A stretch of DNA of 64,000 nucleotides from an uncultured bacterium (GTDB lineage: Bacteria; Planctomycetota; Phycisphaerae; Phycisphaerales; SM1A02): NCBI GenBank assembly GCA_903891095.1, contig CAITDI010000061.1:1-64000 (forward strand), written 5' to 3'. The notes beneath the pieces are model-generated. The model was not told the origin of the DNA. It did not search any database and worked only from the letters and a program-made list of their open reading frames with translations. Shown piece after piece: positions 24,224 to 33,150 of the stretch (position 1 is its first letter; every line of letters starts with the position of its first letter). A program made the position numbers and the translations under genes.

Positions 24224-24910
24224 ATGGCAGCGACCAACCAGCGTGCAACCCTCGTGCTCGATCTGTTCGACAACTACTACGACCGCGTGTACGCGTTCCT
24301 GCGGAAGTCGACCACCCCCGATGTTGCCGAGGACCTCGCCCAAGAGGTGTTCGTCCGCCTGCTCCAGCACCCCGACCTGGAGCGGCTCACGATCTCGATC
24401 AGCTACCTGCTCAAGATCGCGCACAACCTGCTCCGTCGCCGCTACGCGCGTGCCAGCCGGCTTCGCGAGCTGCTCGAGGAGCGCGCGGCAGGCGATCACT
24501 CCGACGTCATGCCAGGGACGGACATCCGCCCGATCGAGGGCGAGCGCGAGATCGGCACCGACATCCTCGAAACGGCCCTCGGCCTGCTTGGCAAGGACGA
24601 ACAGGACGCGATCCGCATGATCGTCTGCGAGGGAAAGAGCTACCAGCACGCCGCAGAGGCGCTCGGCGTCTCGGTGACCACGATCAACAACTGGAAACAC
24701 CGCGGCATCGTCAAGCTCCGCGCGCTCATCGCGGAATCCAATCCGGATGGCGGCGAGCCGAAGTCGGCGGCGGTCGAGATCACGACCAGTGCGTTCCGCC
24801 CTGCTTCGCTGCGCAACTCGAGCACCACCTCGGACGATCCGTTGGCCGACTCGCCGAGCATGCGTCGTCGCAGCGCGCTGCGCGTCCCTCGCCGCGGCGA
24901 GGTCGCCTGA
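24224..24910 (+). CDS. ECF-family RNA polymerase sigma factor
   Basis: 228 residues. Region 2 core FDNYYDRVYAFLRKST then PDVAEDLAQEVFVRLL and ISYLLKIAHNLLRRRY; region 4 reads EGKSYQHAAEALGVSVTTINNWKHRGIVKLR. The last 45 residues form a Ser/Thr/Arg-rich tail beyond region 4, as in some planctomycete ECF groups with C-terminal extensions. A good ribosome site (AGGAG) precedes ATG 24224. No anti-sigma gene is adjacent on the same strand, so control may lie in the tail or elsewhere. Confidence 0.92.
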   Translation: MAATNQRATLVLDLFDNYYDRVYAFLRKSTTPDVAEDLAQEVFVRLLQHPDLERLTISISYLLKIAHNLLRRRYARASRLRELLEERAAGDHSDVMPGTDIRPIEGEREIGTDILETALGLLGKDEQDAIRMIVCEGKSYQHAAEALGVSVTTINNWKHRGIVKLRALIAESNPDGGEPKSAAVEITTSAFRPASLRNSSTTSDDPLADSPSMRRRSALRVPRRGEVA

Positions 24911-24944
24911 CCGAGCAGCAGCTCGCCGCTCGTCTGCAACACCA

Positions 24945-25280
24945 TCACGAGAAGAACTGCAAGAAGCTCAGTACGCCCGCACCGATTGCGAGCGCGGCGA
25001 TGAGCAGCCAGACCACGAGCTGCGTGCGCCAACTGGCCGCACGACGCCCGCGCGGTCCGTGGCGCGACGTATCGCCGTCGACCCATGCAAAGCACTTGGG
25101 GCAGATGTCGGCGGCGTCGTAGATCTCCGCGCCGCACTCGGGGCAGAAGGCGGTCTCGGACGAGAATCGCGCCTGGTCCGCCGCGTCCGCTTCGTCCTCG
25201 TCCGACTCCCACGGGGCATCGCTGCCTTCGCTGAAATCGTCGGGCTCGAACTCGTCGTCGGATGGTTTGCGTTTCGCCAA
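24945..25280 (-). CDS. Zinc-ribbon membrane protein
   Basis: 111 residues: an acidic N-terminal stretch (DDEFEPDDFSEGS, DEDEADAADQ), a zinc ribbon with two CxxC knuckles (CPECG...CPKC), then a basic segment and one C-terminal transmembrane helix (TQLVVWLLIAALAIGAGVLSFL). It is likely tail-anchored with the ribbon in the cytoplasm. No ATG fits; TTG 25278-25280 is preceded by GGAG at a workable distance and starts the low-complexity region. Function unknown. Divergent from the thioredoxin-family gene by 30 bp. Confidence 0.7.
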   Translation of the reverse strand: MAKRKPSDDEFEPDDFSEGSDAPWESDEDEADAADQARFSSETAFCPECGAEIYDAADICPKCFAWVDGDTSRHGPRGRRAASWRTQLVVWLLIAALAIGAGVLSFLQFFS

Positions 25281-25310
25281 GGAGAGTCTCGCTCCGTACG
25301 ATAGCGAGCC

Positions 25311-25862
25311 ATGCCACCGCTCCAAAGCACCATGGTTCCGCTTGGAACCCCCTGCCCGGCCTTCGATCTCGCCGACCCCCGTGGGTTTCGCATGTCGGAT
25401 CGCGACGCCGCTGGGCGTCCGCTGCTCGTCCTGTTCATCTGCAACCACTGCCCGTTCGTCAAGCACATCCGCGCTGAGCTTGCGGCCATCGGCCGCGACT
25501 TCATCCCGCGCGGGATCGCCATTGCTGCGATCAGCTCGAACGATCCCGCGAAGTACGCCGACGACGGCCCCGAGCACATGGCGCGCGAGGCGTGCGATGC
25601 TGGCTATTGCTTTCCCTACCTGTACGACGCGACGCAGGACGTGGCGCGCGCGTTTGATGCGCAGTGCACGCCGGACATCTTTCTCTTCGACGCCAACCAC
25701 AAGCTCGTGTACCGCGGACAGCTCGATGACAGCCGTCCGAAGTCAGAGATACCCGTGACGGGCCGCGACCTCAGGGCCGCCCTGCAGGCGGTTCTGGCGG
25801 GACAGGCGGTCTCGAGTGACCAGCGTCCGTCCGTTGGCTGCAGCATCAAGTGGCGCGCGTGA
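25311..25862 (+). CDS. Thioredoxin-family protein (AhpC/TSA-like)
   Basis: 183 residues with the thioredoxin fold. The active site FICNHCPFVKHI has Cys44 and Cys47, typical of a widespread bacterial family of alkyl-hydroperoxide-reductase-like thioredoxins; SSNDPAKYADDGPEHM and the cis-Pro region AQCTPDIFLFD follow in the expected order. Probably a cytoplasmic disulfide reductase; no signal peptide is seen. The last 25 residues are a variable tail. A strong hairpin lies about 70 bp after the stop. Confidence 0.9.
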   Translation: MPPLQSTMVPLGTPCPAFDLADPRGFRMSDRDAAGRPLLVLFICNHCPFVKHIRAELAAIGRDFIPRGIAIAAISSNDPAKYADDGPEHMAREACDAGYCFPYLYDATQDVARAFDAQCTPDIFLFDANHKLVYRGQLDDSRPKSEIPVTGRDLRAALQAVLAGQAVSSDQRPSVGCSIKWRA

Positions 25863-25933
25863 CGACGCGGCTCCGACGGATGGATCGGGCAACAGATCAC
25901 ACAGACCCAAAAACAGAAACCCTCCAAAAACAG

Positions 25934-25960
25934 AAACCCCCCAGGTGCCCTGGGGGGTTT
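25934..25960. terminator. Bidirectional terminator between thioredoxin gene and tRNA-Asp
   Basis: AAACCCCCCAG at 25934-25944 pairs with CTGGGGGGTTT at 25950-25960 (11-12 bp, 3-5 nt loop). A-rich sequence on the left and TTTCG on the right make it usable in both directions. An imperfect direct repeat (CCAAAAACAGAAACCC) covers the left flank. Confidence 0.8.
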
Positions 25961-25972
25961 CGTACATACAGG

Positions 25973-26046
25973 CGAGGCGGACGGGAATCGAACCCGCAAC
26001 CACCGGCGTGACAAGCCGGTACTCTAACCAATTGAGCTACCGCCCC
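25973..26046 (-). tRNA. tRNA-Asp (anticodon GTC)
   Basis: A 74-nt cloverleaf on the minus strand. Acceptor GGGGCGG pairs with CCGCCTC (one G-T), the D stem is GCTC/GAGT, and the anticodon stem CCGGC/GCCGG encloses TTGTCAC with anticodon GTC. The T arm is GCGGG-TTCGATT-CCCGT. Discriminator G; no CCA encoded. It has its own promoter 26078-26105 and a terminator at 25934-25960. Confidence 0.96.
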
Positions 26047-26077
26047 AACACCCCGCGGTCACCCGCGAGGGACGGAG

Positions 26078-26105
26078 AGAGTAGCAGAAGTTTATGGCTC
26101 GTCAA
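26078..26105 (-). promoter_or_regulatory. tRNA-Asp promoter
   Basis: On the minus strand TTGACG (26100-26105), a 16-nt spacer and TACTCT (26078-26083), extended as TGCTACTCT. It lies 31 nt before the tRNA 5' end. This is the clearest housekeeping promoter in this part of the window. Confidence 0.75.
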
Positions 26106-26201
26106 GCAGCTTGGAAGCCCGGGGAAAGCAGCGTTCGCGGGTGGTTCTGTCTGCGACGGCGCTCGGAGCTGTTCTCAGACATGCGAGGGTTGGCAGTCGG
26201 C

Positions 26202-29195
26202 TCACACGTCCGACCAGCGGCGGCCCGTGGCGGACGAAACCTCGAGCGGAACGCTGAGCTCCATCGCGCCTCGCATGACCTCCGCGAGGAGCTCACCCAC
26301 CGCCTGCGCATCGCCCTCAGGCGCCTCGACGAGGAGTTCGTCGTGGATCTGAAGCAACAGCCGCGCGCGCGGGAAACGCTCAGCGAGCGCGGCATCCAGC
26401 CGGATCATGGCGATCTTGATGAGATCCGCCGCCGAGCCCTGCACGACGGTGTTCACGGCGATGCGCTCGCCGAAGGCGCGCTCCGCCGGATTGCGTGACT
26501 CGATCTGCGGGATGGGACGCCACCGCCCGAGGATGGTCCGCGCGTGGCCCGTGCGCTTGGCGTCGGCGACCGCGGATTCGAGGAACGCATCGATGCCGCG
26601 GAACCGCGCGCGGTAGCTCTCCATGATCTCCTTGGCCCGCGCGATCGTGTAACCGGGGCCCAGTCTTCGGGCGAGGCCCGAGGCCGTGATGCCGTACACG
26701 ATGCCGAAGTTGACCATCTTCGCGGCCGACCGCTGCGCGTCGGTGACCTCGCTGGGCGGGACTTCGAACACCTGCGCCGCGACGGCGCGGTGGATGTCTT
26801 CTCCGCGCGCGAACGCGTCGCAAAGGCCGGGGTCCTTCGAGAGGTGGGCGAGAAAGCGCAGCTCGATCTGCGAGTAGTCGGCGCTCACGAAGGTCATGCC
26901 GTCGCTGGCGATGAACGCCTTGCGGATCGCGGCGCCGACCTCGGTGCGGATCGGGATGTTCTGCAGGTTCGGGTCGCTCGAGGAGAGGCGGCCAGTCGCG
27001 GTGCCCGTCTGGTGGAACGAACAGTGGATGCGGCCCGTTTCGGGGAGGATCGCCTCATCGAGCGCCTTGAGGTAGGTCCCGACAAGCTTGGCGAACTGAC
27101 GGTACTCGAGGATCTGCTCGGGGAGCCGCGAGGTGCAGTTGGGGTCTTCGGCGAGCTTCTCGAGGACCTCGCTGTCGGTGCTTGCGCCCGTCGTGGTGCG
27201 CTTGATCACGCGCAGCCCGAGCCCCGGCGGCTCGGCATCGGGCGCGTTGAAGAGCACCTGCGAGAGCTGCTTCGGGCTGTCGGGGTTGAAGCCCCACGGG
27301 GCGTCCGCCGCGATCGAGGCGCGGAGCTTTGCGAGACGCACCTCAAGCTCGCGGCGCTGGGCTGCGAGCTCATCGCGGTCGAGGCGAATGCCCGCGCGCT
27401 CCATCTTGGAGAGGACGGGAACGAGCGGAACCTCGACCTCGCGGTACACCGCGAGCTGCTCGCGCTCGGCGAGAACGGATTCGAGTCGCGAGGCGAGCGC
27501 CCAGGCGATCTCCGCGTCCTCGGCGGCGTACGGCGCGGCACGGTCAAGCGGTGCCTGATCGAAGCGTCGCTGCCCCATACCCCGCGGTCCAATCACGGCC
27601 TCGATCGGAATCGGCTGCACGCCGAGCACGTGCTCGCTGGTCGCGTCGAGCCCGTGCGAGGGTCGCGTCGGATCGACGAGCCAGCTCGCGAGCATCGAAT
27701 CGCCGGCAATGCCACGAAGCGTGACGCCGTGATTCGCGAGGACGGCGCAGTCGTACTTGAGGTTGTGGCCGACCTTCTGGAGCGCGGGGTTCTCGAGGAT
27801 CGGCTTGAGGACCGCGAGCACCTCGTCGGTCGTCAGGTGCGTCGCCGGCTCGGGCGAGCGCACGGGCACGTAGAAGCCCTCGCCCTCGCGCGTGGCGAAG
27901 GACAGGCCCACGAGGCGCGCGAGCGGCATCACGAGTGAGTCGGTCTCGGTGTCGAAGGCAAAGCGCCCTGCTTCAGTCAGGCGCGCGGCGAGCGCGGCGA
28001 GTTCCGCGTGCGTGCGCACGGTCGTCGTGGTCATCGCGCGCGCGGAAACCAGCGGTTGGTCTGCGGTTTCGTGGCCCTCGAAGAGTGTTCCGAACGCACC
28101 GTGGTCGGCACGCGCGGGCTTGGAGGCGGGCGGCGTGGATGCGGCGCTCGACGGCGCAGACTGCGCGAACAACGAGCCCGCGTCGTGATCGAGCGAAGCC
28201 TGCGGCTTCTTGCGCGAAGACGAGGATGTCGACGAGGACGTCGACGAGGACGTCGACGAGGCTGTAGACACGGACGAGGACGCCGCAGCCGGCGACGCTC
28301 CCCCGCCAAAGATCTCTTGCGCCTCGCCACGGAGCCGGTGGAAGCCGAGCACGCGGAGCAGCTCGAGCAACTGCGCGAGATCGCAACGCGACGGCTCGAA
28401 CTTCGCGTTCGCGAGCTCGAACGGCACGTCGCAATCGTCCTTCAGCGTGACGAGCTTGCGCGAAAGCGCGACGAGGTCGCGGCTCGCCGCGAGCGACTCG
28501 TGCCGCTTGCCCTTGATCTTGTCGAGGTTCTCGTAGATGCCCTCGATCGAGCCGTACTCGGCGAGAAGCGCGGACGCGGTCTTGGGCCCGACGCCGGGGA
28601 CGCCTGGCACGTTGTCCGATGCGTCGCCCATCAACGCAAGCAGATCGATCACCTGCTCGGGCCGAACGCCCTTCCAGTCGAAGAGCTGCTCGAGGCCGAG
28701 GTCGGTGTTCTTCTGCGGATCGAAGAGCGTGGTGTGCGCGTCGACGAGCTGGCCGAGATCCTTGTCGCGGCTCACCATGCGGATGTGCGCGTCGGGACGC
28801 GCGGCACGCATGCGGCGCACGAGCGTCGCGATGACGTCGTCGGCCTCGACGCCGGCGATGCCCAGCACGGGAATCCCCATGAGCTTGAGCGCCTCGAGAC
28901 AGCGCTCGACCTGCGGATGAAAGTCCTCGGGCGCGGGATCGCGGTGCGCCTTGTATTCGGGATAGAGCTCGGAGCGGAACGTCTCGGTGTCGCCCGCCGC
29001 GTCGATGACGACGACGAGGTCCGTCGGCTTCTGCGCGCGGATGTAGGAGAAGAGCGTCGAGATGAAGCCGAAGACGAGATTCGTCGGCTCGCCGGTGACC
29101 GGGCTCGAGAGGCCGCCGCGAATGGCGTAGTACGCGCGGAAGAACTGCGCGTGACCGTCGATGATCGCCGTGTGCGCGCCGACCGGATCGATCAT
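26202..29195 (-). CDS. polA: DNA polymerase I
   Basis: 997 residues with all three Pol I parts. The N-terminal 5' nuclease (IDGHAQFFRAYYAIRG, metal Asp in VVIDAAGDTE, GDASDNVPGVPGVG) is followed by a Ser/Thr linker near 310-340, the 3'-5' exonuclease with intact D415-x-E417 (FDTETDSL), and the polymerase (motif A FVSADYSQIELRFLAHLS; motif C QIHDELLVEAPE). It removes primers, fills gaps and should proofread. ATG 29193-29195 shares one base with the stop of the GlmU-like gene; the longer frame upstream is a shadow. Length exceeds E. coli Pol I (928) mostly because of the linker. Confidence 0.97.
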   Translation of the reverse strand: MIDPVGAHTAIIDGHAQFFRAYYAIRGGLSSPVTGEPTNLVFGFISTLFSYIRAQKPTDLVVVIDAAGDTETFRSELYPEYKAHRDPAPEDFHPQVERCLEALKLMGIPVLGIAGVEADDVIATLVRRMRAARPDAHIRMVSRDKDLGQLVDAHTTLFDPQKNTDLGLEQLFDWKGVRPEQVIDLLALMGDASDNVPGVPGVGPKTASALLAEYGSIEGIYENLDKIKGKRHESLAASRDLVALSRKLVTLKDDCDVPFELANAKFEPSRCDLAQLLELLRVLGFHRLRGEAQEIFGGGASPAAASSSVSTASSTSSSTSSSTSSSSRKKPQASLDHDAGSLFAQSAPSSAASTPPASKPARADHGAFGTLFEGHETADQPLVSARAMTTTTVRTHAELAALAARLTEAGRFAFDTETDSLVMPLARLVGLSFATREGEGFYVPVRSPEPATHLTTDEVLAVLKPILENPALQKVGHNLKYDCAVLANHGVTLRGIAGDSMLASWLVDPTRPSHGLDATSEHVLGVQPIPIEAVIGPRGMGQRRFDQAPLDRAAPYAAEDAEIAWALASRLESVLAEREQLAVYREVEVPLVPVLSKMERAGIRLDRDELAAQRRELEVRLAKLRASIAADAPWGFNPDSPKQLSQVLFNAPDAEPPGLGLRVIKRTTTGASTDSEVLEKLAEDPNCTSRLPEQILEYRQFAKLVGTYLKALDEAILPETGRIHCSFHQTGTATGRLSSSDPNLQNIPIRTEVGAAIRKAFIASDGMTFVSADYSQIELRFLAHLSKDPGLCDAFARGEDIHRAVAAQVFEVPPSEVTDAQRSAAKMVNFGIVYGITASGLARRLGPGYTIARAKEIMESYRARFRGIDAFLESAVADAKRTGHARTILGRWRPIPQIESRNPAERAFGERIAVNTVVQGSAADLIKIAMIRLDAALAERFPRARLLLQIHDELLVEAPEGDAQAVGELLAEVMRGAMELSVPLEVSSATGRRWSDV
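28219..28266. repeat. 12-nt repeat encoding the PolA Ser/Thr linker
   Basis: Four units of GACGAGGACGTC or near copies (28219, 28231, 28243, 28255) inside polA; on the coding strand they give a run of Ser with a Thr every fourth residue. The units are out of register with no reading frame change. Confidence 0.9.
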
Positions 29196-30418
29196 CACGC
29201 CCCCGTCGCCTTCGCATGCAGCGCGCGGATCGCAGCTTCGACGGCGGGCGTCGGCGACTTGCCGCGACGCGACATCATCGCGCGCGCGGTCTCGAGGAAC
29301 TTGTCGATGCGGAACGACTTCGGTCCGTCGGCCGAATCGGTCAGCCACGAGAAGCGCGGCACCAGCGTCGCGGGCGAGCGCGAGCACGCGATCATCGCGC
29401 CGGTGCCGATCGTGGTGCCGGTCATCAGCCGTGTGCCGATCGCGAGCTTGACGTGGTCGCCGATCACGGCGCCCCAGAACTGCCGGCCAGTGCGCGTCAG
29501 GCCACCGTCGGCCTCGAGGCGCACGATCACCTCGCCGTAGGTGTTGAGCAGGTTCGAGTTGTCGCTGCCCGCGCCGATGTTGACCCACTCGCCGACAAAG
29601 CTGTCGCCGAGGTGGCCGTCATGCGACTTGTTGGAGTACGCCTGAAAGATCGTGCCGCCGATCTCGCCGCCCGCGCGGCAATGCGGGCCGATCACCGTGC
29701 TCGCCTTGATCAGCGAGCGCTCGGCGACGGTGCTGCCGTCGAGGATCGCACATGGACCGACGAGCACCGCGAACGGGCGCACCACGACGCCCGCGCCGAT
29801 CACGACGGGGCCCTTCGAGGCGTCGATCACGCAGAGCGGACCGACGGTCGCGGTGCGATCGATCAGGATCGGATGCGTGCCGAACGACTGCCCCTCGTCG
29901 GGGCGCAGCGCGCGACGCTCGCAGTTGGCGAGCACGGGCGCGTTGCGGAAGAGTTCGATGTCCTCGGCAAGCGTGGTCGCGATGCGCGTGGTGATGTCCC
30001 AAGGCGCGTTGGCGAGCTGTGCCTTGAACGTCGCGGCGCCCGGCTGGGCCGCTGCTGGCGCCGTGCCCGTGGGAACGCGCGCGGCGAGGAACGCACCGTC
30101 GTCGGCGTAGCGCGCCTCGCCCGCATGCAGACCGTCGAGGACGTCGAGCGAGAGCAGGCGCGCGTTGACGACGAGTTGCTCGGTGCTGGCGGTCGCGCCA
30201 TGCGCGCTGGTCTGGAGTTCTTCCTGCGCGATGTCACGGACCGCTGCGGGAACGTCGACGGCCACGACCTTGGATCCGACCTTGGCCTCGATGCGCTCGA
30301 CGATCGTGCCGAGCCCTGCGCGCAGCGCGTAGACGGGGCGGAGGTCGGTCAGCGGACCGAAGGTTCCACGACCATCGTCGATGAGGCGGATCGGCAGCGA
30401 AGGCAGCGAGGAAGACAT
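29195..30418 (-). CDS. GlmU-like sugar-nucleotidyltransferase/acyltransferase
   Basis: About 407 residues. The N-terminal half starts IRLIDDGRGTFGPLTDLRPVYALRAG, matching the alternative bacterial GlmU-like family in which the usual nucleotidyltransferase G-x-G-T-R-M loop is changed. The C-terminal half is a left-handed beta helix with hexapeptide repeats (TVGPLCVIDASKGPVVIGAGVVVRP, TVIGPHCRAGGEIGG) and the acyltransferase segment FVGEWVNIGAGSDNSNLLNTYGEV. A role in UDP-GlcNAc supply for peptidoglycan or LPS fits its place after mreD. ATG 30416-30418 chosen; 37 bp separates it from mreD. Confidence 0.85.
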   Translation of the reverse strand: MSSSLPSLPIRLIDDGRGTFGPLTDLRPVYALRAGLGTIVERIEAKVGSKVVAVDVPAAVRDIAQEELQTSAHGATASTEQLVVNARLLSLDVLDGLHAGEARYADDGAFLAARVPTGTAPAAAQPGAATFKAQLANAPWDITTRIATTLAEDIELFRNAPVLANCERRALRPDEGQSFGTHPILIDRTATVGPLCVIDASKGPVVIGAGVVVRPFAVLVGPCAILDGSTVAERSLIKASTVIGPHCRAGGEIGGTIFQAYSNKSHDGHLGDSFVGEWVNIGAGSDNSNLLNTYGEVIVRLEADGGLTRTGRQFWGAVIGDHVKLAIGTRLMTGTTIGTGAMIACSRSPATLVPRFSWLTDSADGPKSFRIDKFLETARAMMSRRGKSPTPAVEAAIRALHAKATGA

Positions 30419-30455
30419 CCCCGCAATGTAACCCGTCACCTGTGAGAACGCCCGC

Positions 30456-31040
30456 TCAGGCCGTCTCGCGCGCGGCGCCTGGGACGAGCTTCTTGGCGGA
30501 CGAGAAGCCCCACGCCACGCGGGTCTTCTCCAAGAGCCAAAGCGCGGGCAACGCGAGGACCGCGCTCGCCATCGCGGACTTGGTCTGGATCCACACTTCG
30601 CCGGCGCCTGATCCTGGCCACCACGCGGGGCTGTCGTCGCGCGTGAGGAGAATCCGCAGCACCCACACCATGACGAACGCGACCGCCGCCAGCATGCAGA
30701 ACACCAGCGTGGCGAACCCGCCCGCGATCGCGTTGCGGCGATAGAGCAGCGAGCGCAACGGAACGACTGCGAGCGAGCCGAGCGCGAAGCCCAGCACCCA
30801 CGGGCCGATCACGACGAGCTGCGTACCGTCGGCGCGCACTGCGGGCGACAGCAGGTCTGCCACCAGTCCCGCGAGCATCGCAGCGCGGACCGCGATGCCG
30901 CGGGGCGCGGCGAGCAGCGCGAACACCACGACACAGGGCAGCAATCGCGGCTGCGCGCCCGAGACTTCGAGCACGGCGCCGAGGCTGGAGTCAAACGCGA
31001 CCGCCAGCAGCACCGCGAGGATGTAGACGCTCCACCTCAT
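30456..31040 (-). CDS. mreD: MreD-like rod-shape membrane protein
   Basis: 194 residues with about five hydrophobic segments (MRWSVYILAVLLAVAFDSSLG, LLPCVVVFALLAAPRGIAV, ATLVFCMLAAVAFVMVWVL and others). Direct similarity is weak, as is usual for MreD, but the ATGA overlap with mreC and the order mreB-mreC-mreD make the assignment firm. It should sit in the elongasome with MreC, MreB and a SEDS/PBP2 pair. Confidence 0.8.
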   Translation of the reverse strand: MRWSVYILAVLLAVAFDSSLGAVLEVSGAQPRLLPCVVVFALLAAPRGIAVRAAMLAGLVADLLSPAVRADGTQLVVIGPWVLGFALGSLAVVPLRSLLYRRNAIAGGFATLVFCMLAAVAFVMVWVLRILLTRDDSPAWWPGSGAGEVWIQTKSAMASAVLALPALWLLEKTRVAWGFSSAKKLVPGAARETA

Positions 31041-31927
31041 CGCGGAGTCCCCTGCGGCTCCGTCGCGACGACGACGGTCCGCTCGCTTGCCAGATCGACG
31101 AGCGGCTCGACCTCGACCTTGCGGGCGAGCGGAACCTGGTCGTTCATCATCACGCGGCGGACGCGGCCGACGCGCATTCCGAGCGCAGCAGCGCCGAAGC
31201 GCGGGTCGTCGATGCGGGCGATCTGGCCTTCGCGGAGATCGGCGTTGGAGGCGATGTCGCCGACCCAGCGGCCGCCCTCGACCGGCTTGAGCACGGTGCC
31301 TGGATAGTCGGCGGGGTTTCGATTGGCGTCGGCGGGGTCATCGGGATAGAGCCGCACGCTCACCGACCGACGGCTGACGGGGATGACCTCCGCGAAGAGC
31401 TCGCCGATGTCCGACGAGACGATGCCGACGAGCACATCGCCGCGCGCGATCACCGCGGCGTCCGCGCGGATGCCGTTGCGGGCGCCGGCGTTGATGCGCA
31501 CCGTGCCGTCGCGGCGGGTCGGGTCGATGCCGACGACGGTTGCGGTCGAGAGTTCGGCGCCATTGGGCCCAAGCCGCGCTCGAACGCCCTTGAGCTCCGC
31601 GGCCTCGCGCTCCAGCGCCTCGCTGCGAAGCCGGGCCTGCTCATAGAGGGAACGGAATCGCTCCGCCGCCATCTCAAGCGACACGACCTCGGGCGCGCGC
31701 GGATCGAAGACGTCGCGCGCGGGTCGCACGCGGTCGCGCACGACCATGCCCATGTGCATCATGGGGACGATCGGCACGGCGACCACGCGCGAGAGGTCGG
31801 ATGTCCACGGGGCAAGCGCGCGGGCAGGCAGCAATCCCAGGATCAGCGCCACGCACGCGAGCAGCCAGTCGAGACGACGGCCGCTCAGACGCGAGGAGAG
31901 AAACTGGAGGATGCGGGTGACGTTCAT
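31037..31927 (-). CDS. mreC: Rod-shape-determining protein MreC
   Basis: 296 residues: an N-terminal transmembrane anchor (LLACVALILGLLPARAL), a coiled coil (EMAAERFRSLYEQARLRSEALEREAAEL), then the beta-barrel MreC domain (TATVVGIDPTRRDGTVRINAG, NGIRADAAVIARGDVLVGIVS, TVLKPVEGGRWVGDI, and a late V-P-L-A-R-K-V-E-V-E-P). MreC forms filaments that tune the elongasome from the periplasmic side. Start ATG 31925-31927; 97 bp after mreB, the gap being partly filled by a tandem repeat. Confidence 0.93.
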   Translation of the reverse strand: MNVTRILQFLSSRLSGRRLDWLLACVALILGLLPARALAPWTSDLSRVVAVPIVPMMHMGMVVRDRVRPARDVFDPRAPEVVSLEMAAERFRSLYEQARLRSEALEREAAELKGVRARLGPNGAELSTATVVGIDPTRRDGTVRINAGARNGIRADAAVIARGDVLVGIVSSDIGELFAEVIPVSRRSVSVRLYPDDPADANRNPADYPGTVLKPVEGGRWVGDIASNADLREGQIARIDDPRFGAAALGMRVGRVRRVMMNDQVPLARKVEVEPLVDLASERTVVVATEPQGTPR

Positions 31928-31991
31928 GCGCGAGCCGCCGGGATTTCAGCGCGGTTTGGTCGAGCGCGGCATCGCTCCCGACGCGACGCCA

Positions 31992-32033
31992 AACCTGACG
32001 TCAATCCTGACGTCAACCCTGATCTCAACCCTC
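31992..32033. repeat. 12-nt tandem repeat over the mreB stop codon
   Basis: Three units of 12 nt, AACCTGACGTCA, ATCCTGACGTCA and ACCCTGATCTCA (31992-32027), plus a partial ACCCTC. On the mreB strand each unit begins with TGA, giving three in-frame stops, the first being the mreB stop at 32025-32027. Two units contain the palindrome TGACGTCA. Confidence 0.9.
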
Positions 32034-33077
32034 GTCGGCGTCGGTTTCCATCGTGGCCTTCCACTCCTCGAGGTTCTCGAGGTAGATGGCGGTGCCGCGG
32101 GCGACGCAGGTGAGCGGATCTTCGGCGATGCGCACGGAAAGGCCCGTTCGCTCCTCGATCACGCGGCCGATGCCGCGCAGGAGCGCACCGCCGCCAGCGA
32201 GCATGATGCCCGTGTCGACGAGGTCGGCGCTGAGTTCGGCGTCGGCGTGCTCGAGCGTGCGGAGCACGGCCTCGACGATCGCGGTGACGGGCTCGAGGAG
32301 CGCTTCGCGGATTTCCTCGCTGGAAACGACGACCTTGCGCGGGAGGCCCTGCACCATGTCGCGTCCGCGGACGTCCATGGTGAGCTCCTTCTGCAGAGGC
32401 GCGGCGCTGCCGATCTCGATCTTGATGCGCTCGGCGGTCTGCTCGCCGATGAGCAGGCCGTACTGCTTCTTCATGTGGGCGATGATCGCCTCGTCGAACT
32501 CGTCGCCTGCGACGCGGAGCGATTCGCAGGTGACCATGCCGGCCAAGCTGATGATGGCGACATCGGTGGTGCCGCCGCCGATGTCGACGATCATGCTGGC
32601 GCGCGGGTCGCCGACGGGAAGCCCTGCACCCATCGCGGCAGCCATCGGCTCCTCGATCAGGTAGACCTTGCGTGCGCCTGCGCGGGCTGCGCTTTCAAAG
32701 ACGGCCTTGCGCTCGACGGCGGTGATGCCCGACGGAACCGCGATGACCACGCGCGGCGCAAAGAGACGGCTGCGGCCAGTCACCTTGCGGATGAAGTAGG
32801 CGAGCATCGCCTCGGTGATCTCGAAGTCGGAGATGACGCCGTCCTTCATCGGACGGATGGCGCTGATGGTGCCGGGGGTCTTGCCGAGCATCTCCTTGGC
32901 GGCGACGCCGACGGCAGTGCCGTTGTTGAGCACCTTGTTGGTGCCCTTGCGGACAGCGACAACGGACGGCTCGTTGAGAACGATGCCTTCGCCCCGGACG
33001 CACACCAGCGTGTTGCAGGTGCCGAGGTCGATGCCCATGTCAATGCTGAACCAACCAAGGATCTTGTCGAGATTCAC
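32025..33077 (-). CDS. mreB: Rod-shape-determining protein MreB
   Basis: 350 residues of the actin/Hsp70 ATPase fold. Phosphate 1 loop MGIDLGTCNTLV, connect 1/phosphate 2 region (SMIVDIGGGTTDVAIISL) and adenosine motif GIMLAGGGALLRG are intact. It polymerises under the membrane and positions cell-wall synthesis. GTG 33075-33077 (MNLDKILGWFSIDMGIDLG) is preceded by GAGGGAG, the best ribosome site; earlier in-frame residues do not match the family. First gene of mreB-mreC-mreD-glmU-like-polA. Confidence 0.97.
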   Translation of the reverse strand: MNLDKILGWFSIDMGIDLGTCNTLVCVRGEGIVLNEPSVVAVRKGTNKVLNNGTAVGVAAKEMLGKTPGTISAIRPMKDGVISDFEITEAMLAYFIRKVTGRSRLFAPRVVIAVPSGITAVERKAVFESAARAGARKVYLIEEPMAAAMGAGLPVGDPRASMIVDIGGGTTDVAIISLAGMVTCESLRVAGDEFDEAIIAHMKKQYGLLIGEQTAERIKIEIGSAAPLQKELTMDVRGRDMVQGLPRKVVVSSEEIREALLEPVTAIVEAVLRTLEHADAELSADLVDTGIMLAGGGALLRGIGRVIEERTGLSVRIAEDPLTCVARGTAIYLENLEEWKATMETDADEG

Positions 33078-33150
33078 AGTCACTCCCTCGCGGCCCACCG
33101 CCGCAGATTCCCGCCGACGGCGAAGCGCCGATCGGAAGCGGGAAAAACCT

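Noticed and set aside
28219-28266. Short array in polA as a CRISPR or VNTR regulator
   Set aside because: The 12-nt units are contiguous without spacers and encode the Ser/Thr linker in frame; it is a coding minisatellite.
31992-32033. TGACGTCA palindromes as a regulator-binding site
   Set aside because: They lie at the 3' end of mreB inside a tandem repeat that is better explained as duplication; no promoter follows immediately.
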